64,000 nt of DNA from Ectobacillus panaciterrae DSM 19096 (GTDB taxonomy: Bacteria > Bacillota > Bacilli > Bacillales > Bacillaceae_G): assembly GCF_000430785.1 (NCBI RefSeq), contig NZ_AUMR01000014.1, forward strand, positions 44,977-108,976, read 5' to 3'. Made by a program: the position numbers and the translations under genes. A model generated the notes under the pieces. The model worked only from the letters and a program-made list of their open reading frames with translations, did not search any database and had not been told where the DNA came from. This document shows positions 52,452 through 62,581 of the stretch, one piece after another. Each line of letters begins with the position of its first letter. Within the stretch, counting starts at the first letter, position 1.

Positions 52452-55400
52452 TCATTCTGTAGAAACGGATGGATCTGCCTGCTCTTTTGCCGGAATGACT
52501 TCAAGGAAGCTGTTCTTTACATCATCAAGCAGGGAAGAAATAATACTTACTTCTTCATATTGTTCATGGTCTGTTAAAATCCGGATATAATCAAGAAGCA
52601 ATTCCGTTACGTCTGCCATGCCTTTTTGGCTGAGCTGCTTCACTGTAACGTTTGCGCCTTTGGCGATGCGGCGGTGGAGTGCTTCTTCGGTTAAGCCCAT
52701 TTCCGGCTGATGACGAAGGTATACGACTCCTCCTGTCATGCCCGCGCAAATCCATGGACCAGGGTCTCCTAATACAAGACCGCGTCCGTTTGTCATATAT
52801 TCAAATGCAAAACCTTTAATGTTAGCGTGTACGCTAAGGTTGCCATATTCCTTTGCAGGAATCGGCTGCGTCAACCGTCCGCCGATTATCATGTCCGCTC
52901 CGGATAGACGAATTCCTGCACGGGCATCTGCATTGCCTTGCACGTATAGAGAGCCTTTTTGCGCGCCGTAGCCAAAGCCTTTTCCGACAGAACCGTTATA
53001 GAAGCGGCTGTCTTTTCCTTTTGCTTTCATGATATAGATGCCGCCGCCAAGCGATGTTTTACCGATGCCGTCTTGTGCGCCGCCGCTTACGTGAATAAAG
53101 ATGTTGTCACTGTTGTATGCTCCTAAGCCGTTTCCTGGGATACCGTCTTTATATTTTAATGTAATCGGCTCTAAATTCCCGCCTGCAAGCTTTGTGCGCA
53201 CGCGATAGCAGGATTCCAATCCGCCCATAACGCGCTGGTCAACGCCAACTGCTACAAGCTCTTTTGATTCAACAGTAAAGCTTCCTTCCGCTTGCTGGTC
53301 TGATGTTTGGGCTACGACTGTGAATGGCGTTTCCGTTTCCATGACCTCTAACATATGCGATAAATCTAAGAGATCTAATCCGCGAGCCTGCACTAATAAG
53401 TCAGATCGCCCTACAATTTCTTGTAAGTTTGCATAGCCAAGCTGTCCTGTTAATCTCTTCAATTCCATGCCGAATGTTGTAAACAAGTTCAGCAATCCTT
53501 GCACGGCTCTGTCAAACTCACGAGGAACAAAGCGGCGCAGACCATGTTCTTTCGCTTGCGCTTCGGATTCAATTTGCGTTGCAATTCCTACATGGCATGT
53601 ATCCAAATGGCAGCCGCGGCAAGTTGTACACCCGATGGCAACCATGGACAGTGTGCCGAAGCCGATTCGGTTTGCACCGAGCAGCATAATTTTCAGCGCA
53701 TCTGCTACGCTGCGAATGCCGCCGTCTGCCCAAATTTCCACCCCTTGACGCATGCCCGCTTCAATTAAAGCGTTGTGAGCTGCTTTTACCCCGATTTCAA
53801 CAGGTAATCCTACATGATGCAGTGCGTGAATTCTCGCAGCACCTGTACCGCCGTCAAAGCCGCTGATATTAATGAAATCCGCACCTGCTTTTGCGATACC
53901 AACTGCGATTGTTCCGATGTTCGGCACGACAGGAACTTTAACAGCAACCTTAGCTTGGTTGTTAGCCGTTTTAATTTCCGTAATCATTTGTGCCAAGTCT
54001 TCAATCGAGTAAATATCATGATTGTTAGAAGGAGAAATCAAGTCAGATCCGATTGTCGCATTGCGTGCTTCTGCGATTTTCGCTGTTACTTTAGAGCCCG
54101 GCAAGTGACCGCCTTCTCCCGGCTTTGCGCCTTGCCCGATTTTGATTTCAATCAGGTTGGAGGAATTCAAAAGTTCGGCTGTTACGCCAAATCGTCCGGA
54201 TGCTACTTGCTGTCCGCGTGTTTTTGGATACTTGCCGATCATATCTTTAATTTCTCCGCCTTCACCATTCAGGCTGATCATATTCAGACGGTCTGCTGCT
54301 TCTGCATAAGCGCGGAAGGCTACTTCATTTTGAGAACCGAATGACATGGAACTGATGATGAACGGCAAATCATGATTGCCTGCCTGAATGCTTACTTTTT
54401 CAGTTGCGACCGGTTCTTCTGCCGCTTTGAAGTCAGATAAGTGCCGGATTGCAATAGGTGTTTTTTGTTCAAGCTCTCCCAGCTTTTCTCGGTAATCATC
54501 ATACGCGTTGCCCTTTGCCACATCGCCGATGGCTTTCCAAATGCGCGGGAAGATATGGAACGTTTTGCGCATTCTCGCTCCTTCTTTTGTGAAATCTTCA
54601 GCACGCTTCAAAGCATCCTGCTTCATATTTTCAAAGTTGAATGCCAATGTATCGGAACCAAGGAAGTTTACGATATTAAGCGTGTCTGCCACTTCTTTAT
54701 GCAAGCCGATGGAAGAGAACAGTCGGCTGTATCCGCGCAGCTCATGAATACCGATTGTAGAAATTACCTTTTCTAATCCTTTATTCAATGCGTTATATAA
54801 GTTAACAGACGATTTTATGCTTCCGTCGCTTACAGTGGCGAATGCCAAATATGGGCTTACGGCATCAGCGCCTAATCCATATACCGTTACGAGGTCATGT
54901 AAGGAACGGATTGCGCCTGAGCGAAGCAATAAGGAGCATTCACGTCGTAAATGCGCTTTTACAAGTGATTGTTGCAATTTTCCGACAATCAAATGCGGAT
55001 CAATCCACAAGTTGCCGTCTTGATGTGCATTCCTATCATCCACAATGAGAAGAGATGCGCCTTTACGCACTGCAGTTACAGCTTCATTTGCTAAACGGTC
55101 TAACGCGTCTGTTAGCGTTTCTCCCTGTGAGTACGTTATAGATAGCTTATAAAGTGTATCGTGTGCTGCAAACAGATGAACGAGCTCTTCGTAAGTGAGC
55201 TGGCCTGTTTGCTCCGCTGCTTTTTGTCCGGCCTCTCCCTCTAATAAAACAGGGGATGGAAGCTCTACAATAAATGGTTTTTCCTGCTTTTCAAATAAAG
55301 AAGGACGTTTGCCGATAATTGTGCGGGTAGAGAAGTGCTCTACTTCACGGTCGCGGTCAATTGCAGGGTTTGTTACGACTGCAACACTTTCTTTAATAAA

Positions 55401-56888
55401 GTCTGCAATGTTGCGTCTGTCCGGATCCAATGCAGCAAGAGGAGCATCGTGTCCGAGAGAGCGAATCGGCTCTGCGCCTTTTTCTGCCATTTGCTCTAAC
55501 AGCTGAATATTTTCACGGTCCCATCCGAAAGCAACGTATTGCTGATCTTCTACTTTGAAGTCCGGTATCGCTCCATTTATTTGCTCCGGCTTCGGCGGAA
55601 CAAGATGAGAACGGAAATCTTTCATATTTACCCGCTGGCTGAAGCGTTTATATACTTCCTCTTGGTATGTTTCATACTCATATACAACCATTTCACCCTG
55701 TTCATTCCATTTCAGTCCGACCTTCTCTCCAGGAGCCAAGGATTTTGGCTCTGCAGCATATTCACTTGGCGGTACAACACCAGGCTCGGATGAGAAAACA
55801 AAGGAAGTTTCCGTTTCCACCTTCCAAAGCGGACGAAGTCCCAGTGCATCTACGCTGAATACTGCCTCGTCCTTATAGCGAGAGATGATGCCTGCGGGAC
55901 CTTGTGCAAAATGGCCCCATGCTTCGCGCATGTACGTATATAAATCTTGTAAATGTTCTTTATATAATTTAATTTCGTTCACAATCGGAGGGAACAGCAA
56001 GTCGACTGCTTCAAACAAACTATAGTTATAGCGGGCAAGAAGAGTGTCGATAGTACGGTTTAAGTCTTGGGAGTCGCTTCCTCCTGCCGTAAGCGGAACC
56101 TGCATCATGTCCGCTTGATCGCGAAGCTTTGCAATCGTATTGATTTCACCGTTATGACCTAATACGCTGAACGGCTGCACGCGAAAAAAGTTAGATAATG
56201 TATTCGTAGAGTAGCGGTTATGTCCGAGCGTCATGGCAGATGCGATAAGCGGGTTGGTCAAATCTTGATAATAGCTTACAAGCGTATCGCCTGCTCCCAT
56301 CACTTTATAAACGGCATGATAGGCGCTTAATGATGCAACGTGAACTGCTTCATTTTGCTCCAATACAATTGTTAAGTTGAACAAATCAAGTTCTAAATTC
56401 GGTTTCGTTTCGTTCGTTACAAAAGCGGTCTGCCAAAACACAGGCTCTTCTTTTTGGGCAAGCGGACCGAGTGCGTTGGAATTCACTACATGATCCGTCT
56501 CAAAAATCAGTTCTAATCCTTCTCTTGCAAAAGCTTCTCTCATTTCTTCGCGAAGTAGAAGAGTGTCTATTTTTTGATCGAGAAAAAAGTGTCCCACAAT
56601 AAAGTCCGGGCGTTCCGTTAAGGAAGAGTCAATACCGGAGAGCGCAAGTTTTTCTTTCCAAAGTGTTTTTGGAAGGTCGATATGAATACCAATACCGTCG
56701 CCTTCGCCGTTAATAAATCCGGCGCGGTGATTCATCTTTACTAATGATTGTATACATAAATCAATATTCTCTTTTGTGGGGATGTGTTTCTTCTCCATAA
56801 CGGAAACGATACCACAAGCATCGTGCTCCGCATTTCTAAATTCACGAAACATGGCAGGGGTCCATTTGTTTGTCATCGTGTTGGCCAT
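52452..56888 (-). CDS. Glutamate synthase large subunit (ferredoxin or NADPH type)
   Basis: 1478 residues from ATG 56888 (MANTMTNKW), which follows GGAGGTG; the frame opens at 56906. The class II amidotransferase domain begins at the nucleophile Cys in HDACGIVSVMEK after a propeptide. Then come the central domain, the FMN/synthase domain (about 800-1190; GANRIGFGT, EIKIGQGAKPGEGGHLPG) with the 3Fe-4S cysteines in CTTCRGCHLDTC, and the beta-helix GXGXG domain. It makes two glutamates from glutamine and 2-oxoglutarate. No small subunit gene is adjacent. Not part of the B. subtilis ygaE-gsaB junction, so inserted relative to that order. Confidence 0.95.
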   Translation of the reverse strand: MANTMTNKWTPAMFREFRNAEHDACGIVSVMEKKHIPTKENIDLCIQSLVKMNHRAGFINGEGDGIGIHIDLPKTLWKEKLALSGIDSSLTERPDFIVGHFFLDQKIDTLLLREEMREAFAREGLELIFETDHVVNSNALGPLAQKEEPVFWQTAFVTNETKPNLELDLFNLTIVLEQNEAVHVASLSAYHAVYKVMGAGDTLVSYYQDLTNPLIASAMTLGHNRYSTNTLSNFFRVQPFSVLGHNGEINTIAKLRDQADMMQVPLTAGGSDSQDLNRTIDTLLARYNYSLFEAVDLLFPPIVNEIKLYKEHLQDLYTYMREAWGHFAQGPAGIISRYKDEAVFSVDALGLRPLWKVETETSFVFSSEPGVVPPSEYAAEPKSLAPGEKVGLKWNEQGEMVVYEYETYQEEVYKRFSQRVNMKDFRSHLVPPKPEQINGAIPDFKVEDQQYVAFGWDRENIQLLEQMAEKGAEPIRSLGHDAPLAALDPDRRNIADFIKESVAVVTNPAIDRDREVEHFSTRTIIGKRPSLFEKQEKPFIVELPSPVLLEGEAGQKAAEQTGQLTYEELVHLFAAHDTLYKLSITYSQGETLTDALDRLANEAVTAVRKGASLLIVDDRNAHQDGNLWIDPHLIVGKLQQSLVKAHLRRECSLLLRSGAIRSLHDLVTVYGLGADAVSPYLAFATVSDGSIKSSVNLYNALNKGLEKVISTIGIHELRGYSRLFSSIGLHKEVADTLNIVNFLGSDTLAFNFENMKQDALKRAEDFTKEGARMRKTFHIFPRIWKAIGDVAKGNAYDDYREKLGELEQKTPIAIRHLSDFKAAEEPVATEKVSIQAGNHDLPFIISSMSFGSQNEVAFRAYAEAADRLNMISLNGEGGEIKDMIGKYPKTRGQQVASGRFGVTAELLNSSNLIEIKIGQGAKPGEGGHLPGSKVTAKIAEARNATIGSDLISPSNNHDIYSIEDLAQMITEIKTANNQAKVAVKVPVVPNIGTIAVGIAKAGADFINISGFDGGTGAARIHALHHVGLPVEIGVKAAHNALIEAGMRQGVEIWADGGIRSVADALKIMLLGANRIGFGTLSMVAIGCTTCRGCHLDTCHVGIATQIESEAQAKEHGLRRFVPREFDRAVQGLLNLFTTFGMELKRLTGQLGYANLQEIVGRSDLLVQARGLDLLDLSHMLEVMETETPFTVVAQTSDQQAEGSFTVESKELVAVGVDQRVMGGLESCYRVRTKLAGGNLEPITLKYKDGIPGNGLGAYNSDNIFIHVSGGAQDGIGKTSLGGGIYIMKAKGKDSRFYNGSVGKGFGYGAQKGSLYVQGNADARAGIRLSGADMIIGGRLTQPIPAKEYGNLSVHANIKGFAFEYMTNGRGLVLGDPGPWICAGMTGGVVYLRHQPEMGLTEEALHRRIAKGANVTVKQLSQKGMADVTELLLDYIRILTDHEQYEEVSIISSLLDDVKNSFLEVIPAKEQADPSVSTE

Positions 56889-57032
56889 GAGGCCATTCAC
56901 CTCCATCCAGAATATTTATGAAATAAAACTATTCATAATTGTTAGAAAATTAAAGGCGTATTTTGCCTATTAGGGGGATGAGTAAGAAAGGAAAATCATT
57001 GACAGGGGATGCCGGATGATTCCTTCTCATTC

Positions 57033-57052
57033 TATAATTATGAATAATTATA
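57033..57052. promoter_or_regulatory. Perfect palindrome upstream of glutamate synthase
   Basis: TATAATTATGAATAATTATA: 9-bp arms around GA, about 145 bases before the gltB-type start. Possibly an operator; the regulator is not recognisable. Confidence 0.35.
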
Positions 57053-57082
57053 CTATTTAACTTGAATTCATGAAATAGGGTA

Positions 57083-57120
57083 AGAGAAAAAATAGGGGGC
57101 TTGCCTCCTATTTTTTCTCT
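57083..57120. terminator. Terminator of hemL (bidirectional form)
   Basis: AGAGAAAAAATAGG and CCTATTTTTTCTCT with inner GGCTTGCC; immediately after the hemL stop codon. Confidence 0.8.
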
Positions 57121-57125
57121 CGCCA

Positions 57126-58433
57126 TTAAGAATTTACGATGTGCTTCGCTAATTCTCGGAATGCATTTCCAACAGCTTGGATTGTATATTCGATATCTTC
57201 CTTCGTATGTTCTGTTGTCAAGAACCAAGCTTCATATTTAGAAGGAGCTAAGTTTACACCTTGTTTCAGCATCAGCTTAAAGAACTTGCCGAACATTTCG
57301 CCGTCTGTATTTTGAGCGTCGTCGTAGTTCTCAATCGTTTTCGTTGTAAAGAATACAGTCAATGCGCCTTTTAAGCGGTTAATTGTAATCGGAACGCTAT
57401 GCTCTTTTGCTTTTGCCAGAATGCCTTCCTCGAGCAATGCCCCAAGCTCATCCAATTGGTCATATACGCCTTCTTGCTTCAATACCTCAAGACAAGCGAT
57501 GCCTGCTGCCATAGATGCCGGATTTCCTGCCATCGTTCCTGCCTGATATGCAGGACCAAGCGGTGCAACTTGCGCCATAATTTCTTTCTTGCCGCCATAT
57601 GCTCCGATAGGAAGTCCGCCGCCGATAATTTTGCCTAAGGCAGTTAAGTCAGGAGTTACGCCGAGCAGGTTTTGTGCACCTCCGTACATGAAACGGAATG
57701 CGGTAATTACTTCGTCATAAATCACCAAAGCTCCTGCTTTATGTGTTAATTCATTAACCTTTTCCAAAAATCCTTCTTTTGGCGACACAATTCCAAAATT
57801 CCCAACAATCGGTTCGACAAGAACTGCAGCTACCTCATGTCCCCATTTGTCTAATGCTGCCGCAAATGTTTCGACATCATTGAAAGGAACCGTAATTACT
57901 TCCTTTGCGATGCTTTGCGGTACGCCTGCGGAATCCGGTGTGCCGAGCGTAGAGGGACCGGAACCTGCGGCCACAAGCACTAAATCGGAATGGCCGTGGT
58001 AGCAGCCGGCAAACTTCATAATCTTTGTTCTGCCTGTATACGCACGAGCTACACGAATGGTTGTCATAACCGCTTCTGTACCGGAGTTTACGAATCGGAC
58101 TTTATCCATAGACGGCATTGCTTCTTTTAGCATTTTGGCAAATGTAACCTCAAGAGAAGTCGGTGTTCCGTACAGCACGCCTTTTTCTGCCGCTTCTTGG
58201 ATGGCTTTTGTCACGTGAGGATGGGCATGGCCTGTAATGATTGGGCCGTACGCCGCCAAATAATCGATGTATTTGTTGCCGTCTACGTCCCAGAAATATG
58301 CGCCCTTTGCGCGTTCCATTGCTACAGGAGCGCCTCCTCCAACTGCTTTATAGGAGCGAGACGGACTATTCACGCCTCCGACAATATGCTCTAGCGCTTC
58401 ACTATGTAATTGCTCTGAGTTAGTAAAATTCAC
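57126..58433 (-). CDS. hemL: Glutamate-1-semialdehyde 2,1-aminomutase
   Basis: 435 residues, full length. PLP enzyme that makes 5-aminolevulinate from glutamate-1-semialdehyde, the first committed tetrapyrrole precursor. Catalytic Lys in [18 protein letters not shown] (about 267), PLP-phosphate contacts in NSGTEAV and YDEVITAF. This position corresponds to gsaB (second copy) of B. subtilis, next to ygaE and bcp; the main hemL is normally in the hemAXCDBL operon elsewhere. AAAGGAGAGGAAG precedes ATG. Confidence 0.95.
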   Translation of the reverse strand: MNFTNSEQLHSEALEHIVGGVNSPSRSYKAVGGGAPVAMERAKGAYFWDVDGNKYIDYLAAYGPIITGHAHPHVTKAIQEAAEKGVLYGTPTSLEVTFAKMLKEAMPSMDKVRFVNSGTEAVMTTIRVARAYTGRTKIMKFAGCYHGHSDLVLVAAGSGPSTLGTPDSAGVPQSIAKEVITVPFNDVETFAAALDKWGHEVAAVLVEPIVGNFGIVSPKEGFLEKVNELTHKAGALVIYDEVITAFRFMYGGAQNLLGVTPDLTALGKIIGGGLPIGAYGGKKEIMAQVAPLGPAYQAGTMAGNPASMAAGIACLEVLKQEGVYDQLDELGALLEEGILAKAKEHSVPITINRLKGALTVFFTTKTIENYDDAQNTDGEMFGKFFKLMLKQGVNLAPSKYEAWFLTTEHTKEDIEYTIQAVGNAFRELAKHIVNS

Positions 58434-58634
58434 GAGTCTTCCTCTCCTTTAACTTCATTTACTTTATAGGGAGCATGATACATCTTTCTATTGTAACACG
58501 ATTTTTTTATAAAGTAAGAAAGTATAAAAACTCACGTCTTTCAGTTTTTCTTACATGGACATAAGACATATTATTTGTGATGCGCGGGGCTGTTGGGTAA
58601 ACTATTCGTTGTTATATAGAAAAGGGGGCGCATC

Positions 58635-59648
58635 ATGGAAAACGTCATCGAGGTAAAGGATCTGCGAAAAGAATTCGTCTCTTACTCCAGCCGTTCTGGA
58701 TTAAAGGGCGCGTTTCGCGATTTGTTTACCCGTAATTATAAAATCGTTCCGGCTGTCAATGATATTTCCTTTCACGTAAAGCAAGGAGAAATGATTGGTT
58801 ATATAGGAGAAAATGGGGCAGGTAAATCAACAACAATCAAAATGCTGACTGGGATTTTGACACCTACATCGGGACATATTCTCGTGAACGGTATGAATCC
58901 TCATAAGGAGAGAGAAAAGTTCGTACGCACCATCGGCGTAGTATTCGGTCAGCGTTCGCAGCTTTGGTGGGATATTGCGGTTCAAGAGTCATTTCGCTTG
59001 CTGAAAAAGGTATATGGTGTATCGGATCAGCAATATAAAGAACACATGGAACACGTCATTGAAACGCTGGATATCGGGCCTCTTTTAGATAAGCCTGTCC
59101 GGAAGCTGTCGCTTGGTCAGCGGATGCGGTGCGAACTGGCTGCCGCATTGATTCATAATCCACCGCTGTTATTTTTAGATGAACCGACAATTGGATTAGA
59201 CGTTCTTGTAAAACTGAAAATCCGTGAGTTTTTGAAAGAAATTAATGAAAAATATAAAACGACCATTCTCCTTACAACACACGATATCTCAGACATTGAG
59301 GCATTATGTGACCGCGTCGTGATGCTTGACGAAGGAAAAATTATATACGACGGGTTATTAGAAGAACTCCGTTCGCAATGGGGAGACGAAAAAGAAATCA
59401 ACTTCCAGTTTTCTTCTCCGGTTTCGCTGCCTCAACTTGCTTCGCTTATGCCGGATAACGGTGTCATATGGTCGCAAGGGAGCGGTCAAAATATATGGAC
59501 TGCCAAAATTCCAAACGAGGAAATTATCATTTCTACATTAATCGCAAAGGTTGTACAAACATACAAAATTAAAGACATTAAAATTAATGAGGTATCAACA
59601 GAAGAAATCATCCGCAATATTTATGAAGAGGGCGTTCGGCATGGATAA
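58635..59648 (+). CDS. ABC transporter ATP-binding protein (ABC-2 type, COG4586-like)
   Basis: 337 residues. Walker A GENGAGKST (about 57), Q-loop region VVFGQRSQLWWD, signature LSLGQRMRCELAAAL (about 155), Walker B LLFLDEPTIGLD (about 178), H-loop TTHD. The FGQRSQLWWD segment is typical of the group that works with paired ABC-2 permeases of the COG4587/COG3694 type. Start ATG follows AAAGGGGGCG. Overlaps the next gene by 8 bases; its substrate is unknown. Confidence 0.92.
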   Translation: MENVIEVKDLRKEFVSYSSRSGLKGAFRDLFTRNYKIVPAVNDISFHVKQGEMIGYIGENGAGKSTTIKMLTGILTPTSGHILVNGMNPHKEREKFVRTIGVVFGQRSQLWWDIAVQESFRLLKKVYGVSDQQYKEHMEHVIETLDIGPLLDKPVRKLSLGQRMRCELAAALIHNPPLLFLDEPTIGLDVLVKLKIREFLKEINEKYKTTILLTTHDISDIEALCDRVVMLDEGKIIYDGLLEELRSQWGDEKEINFQFSSPVSLPQLASLMPDNGVIWSQGSGQNIWTAKIPNEEIIISTLIAKVVQTYKIKDIKINEVSTEEIIRNIYEEGVRHG

Positions 59649-60432
59649 ATATCTTGAGATGATTCGCATTCGCTTTTTAATGATGCTGGCGTATCGTACG
59701 AATTACTACAGCGGAATTTTAATTTATACGATTAATATCGGTGCATATTATTTTTTATGGAACGCAATTTATGGCGGAAAAGAAAGCATTCAAGGCTTGT
59801 CTGTAGCACAAATGACAACATATGTAGCGGTCGCATGGATGGCCCGTGCTTTTTATTTCAATAATATCGACCGCGAAATCGCAATGGAAATTCGGGAAGG
59901 GCGCGTAGCGGTAGAACTCATTCGTCCCTATAACTACTTAGGAATGAAAGTCATGCAGGGATTAGGGGAAGGGATTTTCCGATTTGTTTTTTTCTCAATT
60001 CCGGGCATGTTCATCGTTGCATTATTATTCTCTCTTACAATTACAACGAATGTGCAAACATGGGTGTACTTTTTTATCTCTCTCATATTTAGTTTCATTA
60101 TTAACACACAAATTAATTTGATTACGGGCATGATGACATTCTTCTTATTTAACAATGACGGACTTATGTATGCAAAGCGCGTAATGATTGATTTATTTTC
60201 AGGACTCCTATTGCCGATCAGCTTTTATCCTCTTTGGGCGCAAACGGTCATGAAGTTCTTTCCGTTTCAAGCTATCAGTTATATCCCGAGTATGATTTTC
60301 TCTGAGGGCATTAAAGGAGAAGCGGTATGGAATGCTATTATGTTCCAAGTTATTTGGTCTGTCGTTCTTATCCTTCCGATTGCTGTCATGTGGAATATGG
60401 CGAAAAAACGATTGATCGTACAGGGAGGATAA
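59641..60432 (+). CDS. ABC-2 type permease subunit 1 (COG4587-like)
   Basis: 263 residues with six membrane helices (e.g. YSGILIYTINIGAYYFLWNA, FFSIPGMFIVALLFSLTIT). The long frame begins at 59551 inside the ATPase gene, but ATG 59641 (MDKYLEMIRIRFLMMLAYR) is the family start and overlaps the ATPase stop by 8 bases, indicating translational coupling. Works with the next gene as the membrane channel of an ABC-2 transporter; export of a lipid, drug or polysaccharide is likely but not shown. Confidence 0.85.
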   Translation: MDKYLEMIRIRFLMMLAYRTNYYSGILIYTINIGAYYFLWNAIYGGKESIQGLSVAQMTTYVAVAWMARAFYFNNIDREIAMEIREGRVAVELIRPYNYLGMKVMQGLGEGIFRFVFFSIPGMFIVALLFSLTITTNVQTWVYFFISLIFSFIINTQINLITGMMTFFLFNNDGLMYAKRVMIDLFSGLLLPISFYPLWAQTVMKFFPFQAISYIPSMIFSEGIKGEAVWNAIMFQVIWSVVLILPIAVMWNMAKKRLIVQGG

Positions 60433-60436
60433 GCGT

Positions 60437-61222
60437 ATGTTATATTTTCAACTGTTCTTGCAGTATGCAAGTCAATATATGAAAACAAAGCTGCAATACC
60501 GCGGCGATCTTGTTGTCGGGATGTTTTCCGATTTACTTATGCAAGCTGTAAACCTTATTTTTATTCTTGTCGTGTTTGGCCATACGCAAATGCTGAAAGG
60601 ATGGCTGCGTGAAGAAATCATTTTCATATATGGCTTCTTCCTTGTCCCGTTTGCGATTTTCTCTTCTTTCTTTAATATATGGGATTTTAATGATCGATAT
60701 ATCGTAAAGGGAGAAATGGATCGAATTCTGACGCGTCCCATCCATAGTTTGTTTCAAATTGTGCTTGAGCGCATGGATTTGGAGTCTTTGGTAGGGGGTA
60801 TTACAGGAATCATCATTATGGCGTACGCAGCGGCAGAACTGCACTTATCCTTCCATTGGTATGATCTCTTTCTGTTTATTATTATGGTGATGGGAGGAGC
60901 GCTTGTATATGGTGGTATTTTCGTTTCGCTCGCAAGCATTGGGTTTTGGTCAGATGCGAGAAGCTCTATCATGCCGCTCATGTATAACATTGGGAACTAC
61001 GGCCGTTATCCAATCAATATATATAATGGTATCATTCGTTTTGTATTAACATGGATTTTGCCGTTTGCGTTTGTAGGGGTATATCCGGCCTCTTACTTTC
61101 TGCACCGCAGCGAATGGTACACATATGCTTTTTTAACTCCTGTAATGGGACTGTTATGTTTCTCCATTGCGGTATTTATCTGGAATAAAGGTGTAAAAAA
61201 ATATAGAGGCGCCGGCAACTGA
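60437..61222 (+). CDS. ABC-2 type permease subunit 2 (COG3694-like)
   Basis: 261 residues, six membrane helices, and an IKGEMDRILTRPIHSLFQIV loop (about residues 90-110) as found in this family (KGxxDxxLxRP). ATG follows GGAGGATAAGCGT, 4 bases after the stop of permease 1. Completes the ATPase-permease-permease operon. Confidence 0.87.
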   Translation: MLYFQLFLQYASQYMKTKLQYRGDLVVGMFSDLLMQAVNLIFILVVFGHTQMLKGWLREEIIFIYGFFLVPFAIFSSFFNIWDFNDRYIVKGEMDRILTRPIHSLFQIVLERMDLESLVGGITGIIIMAYAAAELHLSFHWYDLFLFIIMVMGGALVYGGIFVSLASIGFWSDARSSIMPLMYNIGNYGRYPINIYNGIIRFVLTWILPFAFVGVYPASYFLHRSEWYTYAFLTPVMGLLCFSIAVFIWNKGVKKYRGAGN

Positions 61223-61268
61223 TATAATTTGTCCACCCTGCTCATACATATGAAATGAGGTGGGGGAC

Positions 61269-61679
61269 ATGGTATGGTTTGCTTTGTTAACAATAGCTGC
61301 AATTGCAGTTTTTAAAAGTGTACGCATTCTTTTAGCATCCGCGCGCATGCCGGGACGTTTTTTTTCATTTCATAACCTGCTTTTGCTGTGCTCCATTTAC
61401 ACGACAGTGCTGATTGCGTTCGGCATCAGCTATCTTATGCTGGAGGAGATGGGACTGCCTGTATTAGAAGAAGACGGGAAAGACTTAAATATACATTCAT
61501 TTCAAATGATAGAGGTATGTATGTATTTTAGCGCCATTACCCTGCTTTCAGTCGGATACGGAGATATTACACCCGTCGGCATCGGCAGATGGATTGCGAT
61601 TGTAGAGGCGCTAGTCGGATATACAATGCCTGCAGCTTTCCTTGTGCATACAGTTATAGAAAATGAAAAACGGAATTAG
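61269..61679 (+). CDS. Two-helix potassium channel protein
   Basis: 136 residues from ATG 61269, following GAGGTGGGGG; the frame opens at 61260. Three hydrophobic segments with the pore loop and selectivity filter in LLSVGYGDITPVG (about 98-110), a TVGYGD-type filter with Ser for Thr, which is compatible with K+ selectivity. Belongs to the ion_trans_2 family. No regulatory RCK domain. Probably conducts K+ across the cytoplasmic membrane. Confidence 0.85.
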   Translation: MVWFALLTIAAIAVFKSVRILLASARMPGRFFSFHNLLLLCSIYTTVLIAFGISYLMLEEMGLPVLEEDGKDLNIHSFQMIEVCMYFSAITLLSVGYGDITPVGIGRWIAIVEALVGYTMPAAFLVHTVIENEKRN

Positions 61680-61722
61680 TTTTGCTATAGTTGTGGTAAC
61701 CGACTATAAAGGAGGAACCTCA

Positions 61723-62187
61723 ATGATTGAAACAGGAAAGAAAGCACCGGATTTTACATTGCCTGCAAGCAACGGGGAGCAGGTAAAATTGTCTGATTTT
61801 CATGGGAAAAACGTTGTTTTATATTTTTATCCAAAGGATATGACCCCCGGCTGCACGACACAAGCGTGTGATTTTCGTGATGCATATGATTTGTTCCAAG
61901 AACAAAATACAGTGATTCTCGGCGTCAGCCCAGATCCGCTAAGCAAGCATGCAAAGTTTATTGAAAAGCATAGCTTATCATTTTTGTTATTGGCAGACGA
62001 ACAGCATGAAGCTGCTGGATTATATGAGGTTTGGAAGCTCAAGAAGAATTTCGGGAAAGAATATATGGGAATTGAGCGCTCCACTTTTCTTATTGATAAA
62101 GATGGAGCGCTTGTGAAGGAATGGCGTAAAGTGAAAGTAAAGAATCATGCTGAAGAAGTGCTTTCTTTTATAAAAGAAAACATGTAG
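61723..62187 (+). CDS. bcp: Thiol peroxidase Bcp (thioredoxin-dependent peroxiredoxin)
   Basis: 154 residues. Peroxidatic Cys in DMTPGCTTQACDFRD (about 46) with the resolving Cys five residues later. Reduces hydrogen peroxide and organic peroxides using thioredoxin. GGAGGAACCTC precedes ATG at 61723; the earlier start at 61663 has none. Directly upstream of perR, as in B. subtilis (ygaF). PerR could control it, but I see no PerR box immediately before it. Confidence 0.93.
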   Translation: MIETGKKAPDFTLPASNGEQVKLSDFHGKNVVLYFYPKDMTPGCTTQACDFRDAYDLFQEQNTVILGVSPDPLSKHAKFIEKHSLSFLLLADEQHEAAGLYEVWKLKKNFGKEYMGIERSTFLIDKDGALVKEWRKVKVKNHAEEVLSFIKENM

Positions 62188-62297
62188 GAGAAATATTTAT
62201 GAATGATTTTTTATAGAAACCGGGGCATTCGTCTATACAATTTTCCATATGGGTCATATCCTACAGTATAGGGCATACCTCCTCTAATGATATTTAC

Positions 62298-62324
62298 AGT
62301 GCGAGAGATTTCTCGCACTTTTTT
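62298..62324 (+). terminator. Terminator of bcp
   Basis: GTGCGAGA, GATT, TCTCGCAC, then TTTTTT. Confidence 0.88.
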
Positions 62325-62538
62325 CATTTGTTTTCATTTCCAGTCATAAATAGGACAAGGTTTAGCATAAAAAGGAAATAGAATGTGTAATAAAGTTTGG
62401 AAAAGATAATGATGTATAGTCAGTTTTATCAAAAGAGTAGGCGAGAAAACCCCTTCCTTAAGGAGTGGGTAATTCAAAGAAAAGCAATAGAGAAACAGGA
62501 GAAATATTGACAGAACGAATAAAAACGCTGTACACTGT

Positions 62539-62553
62539 TTATAAAAATTATAA
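62539..62553. promoter_or_regulatory. PerR box upstream of perR
   Basis: TTATAAAAATTATAA differs from the consensus TTATAATnATTATAA at one position. It lies 29 bases before the perR start, consistent with autorepression that peroxide relieves. Confidence 0.8.
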
Positions 62554-62581
62554 AATAATAATTCATTTAGAAATGAGGTGC

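Noticed and set aside
61260..61679. Membrane protein of the ABC-2 operon rather than a channel
   Set aside because: The SVGYGDITP filter and pore-loop layout are diagnostic of a K+ channel.
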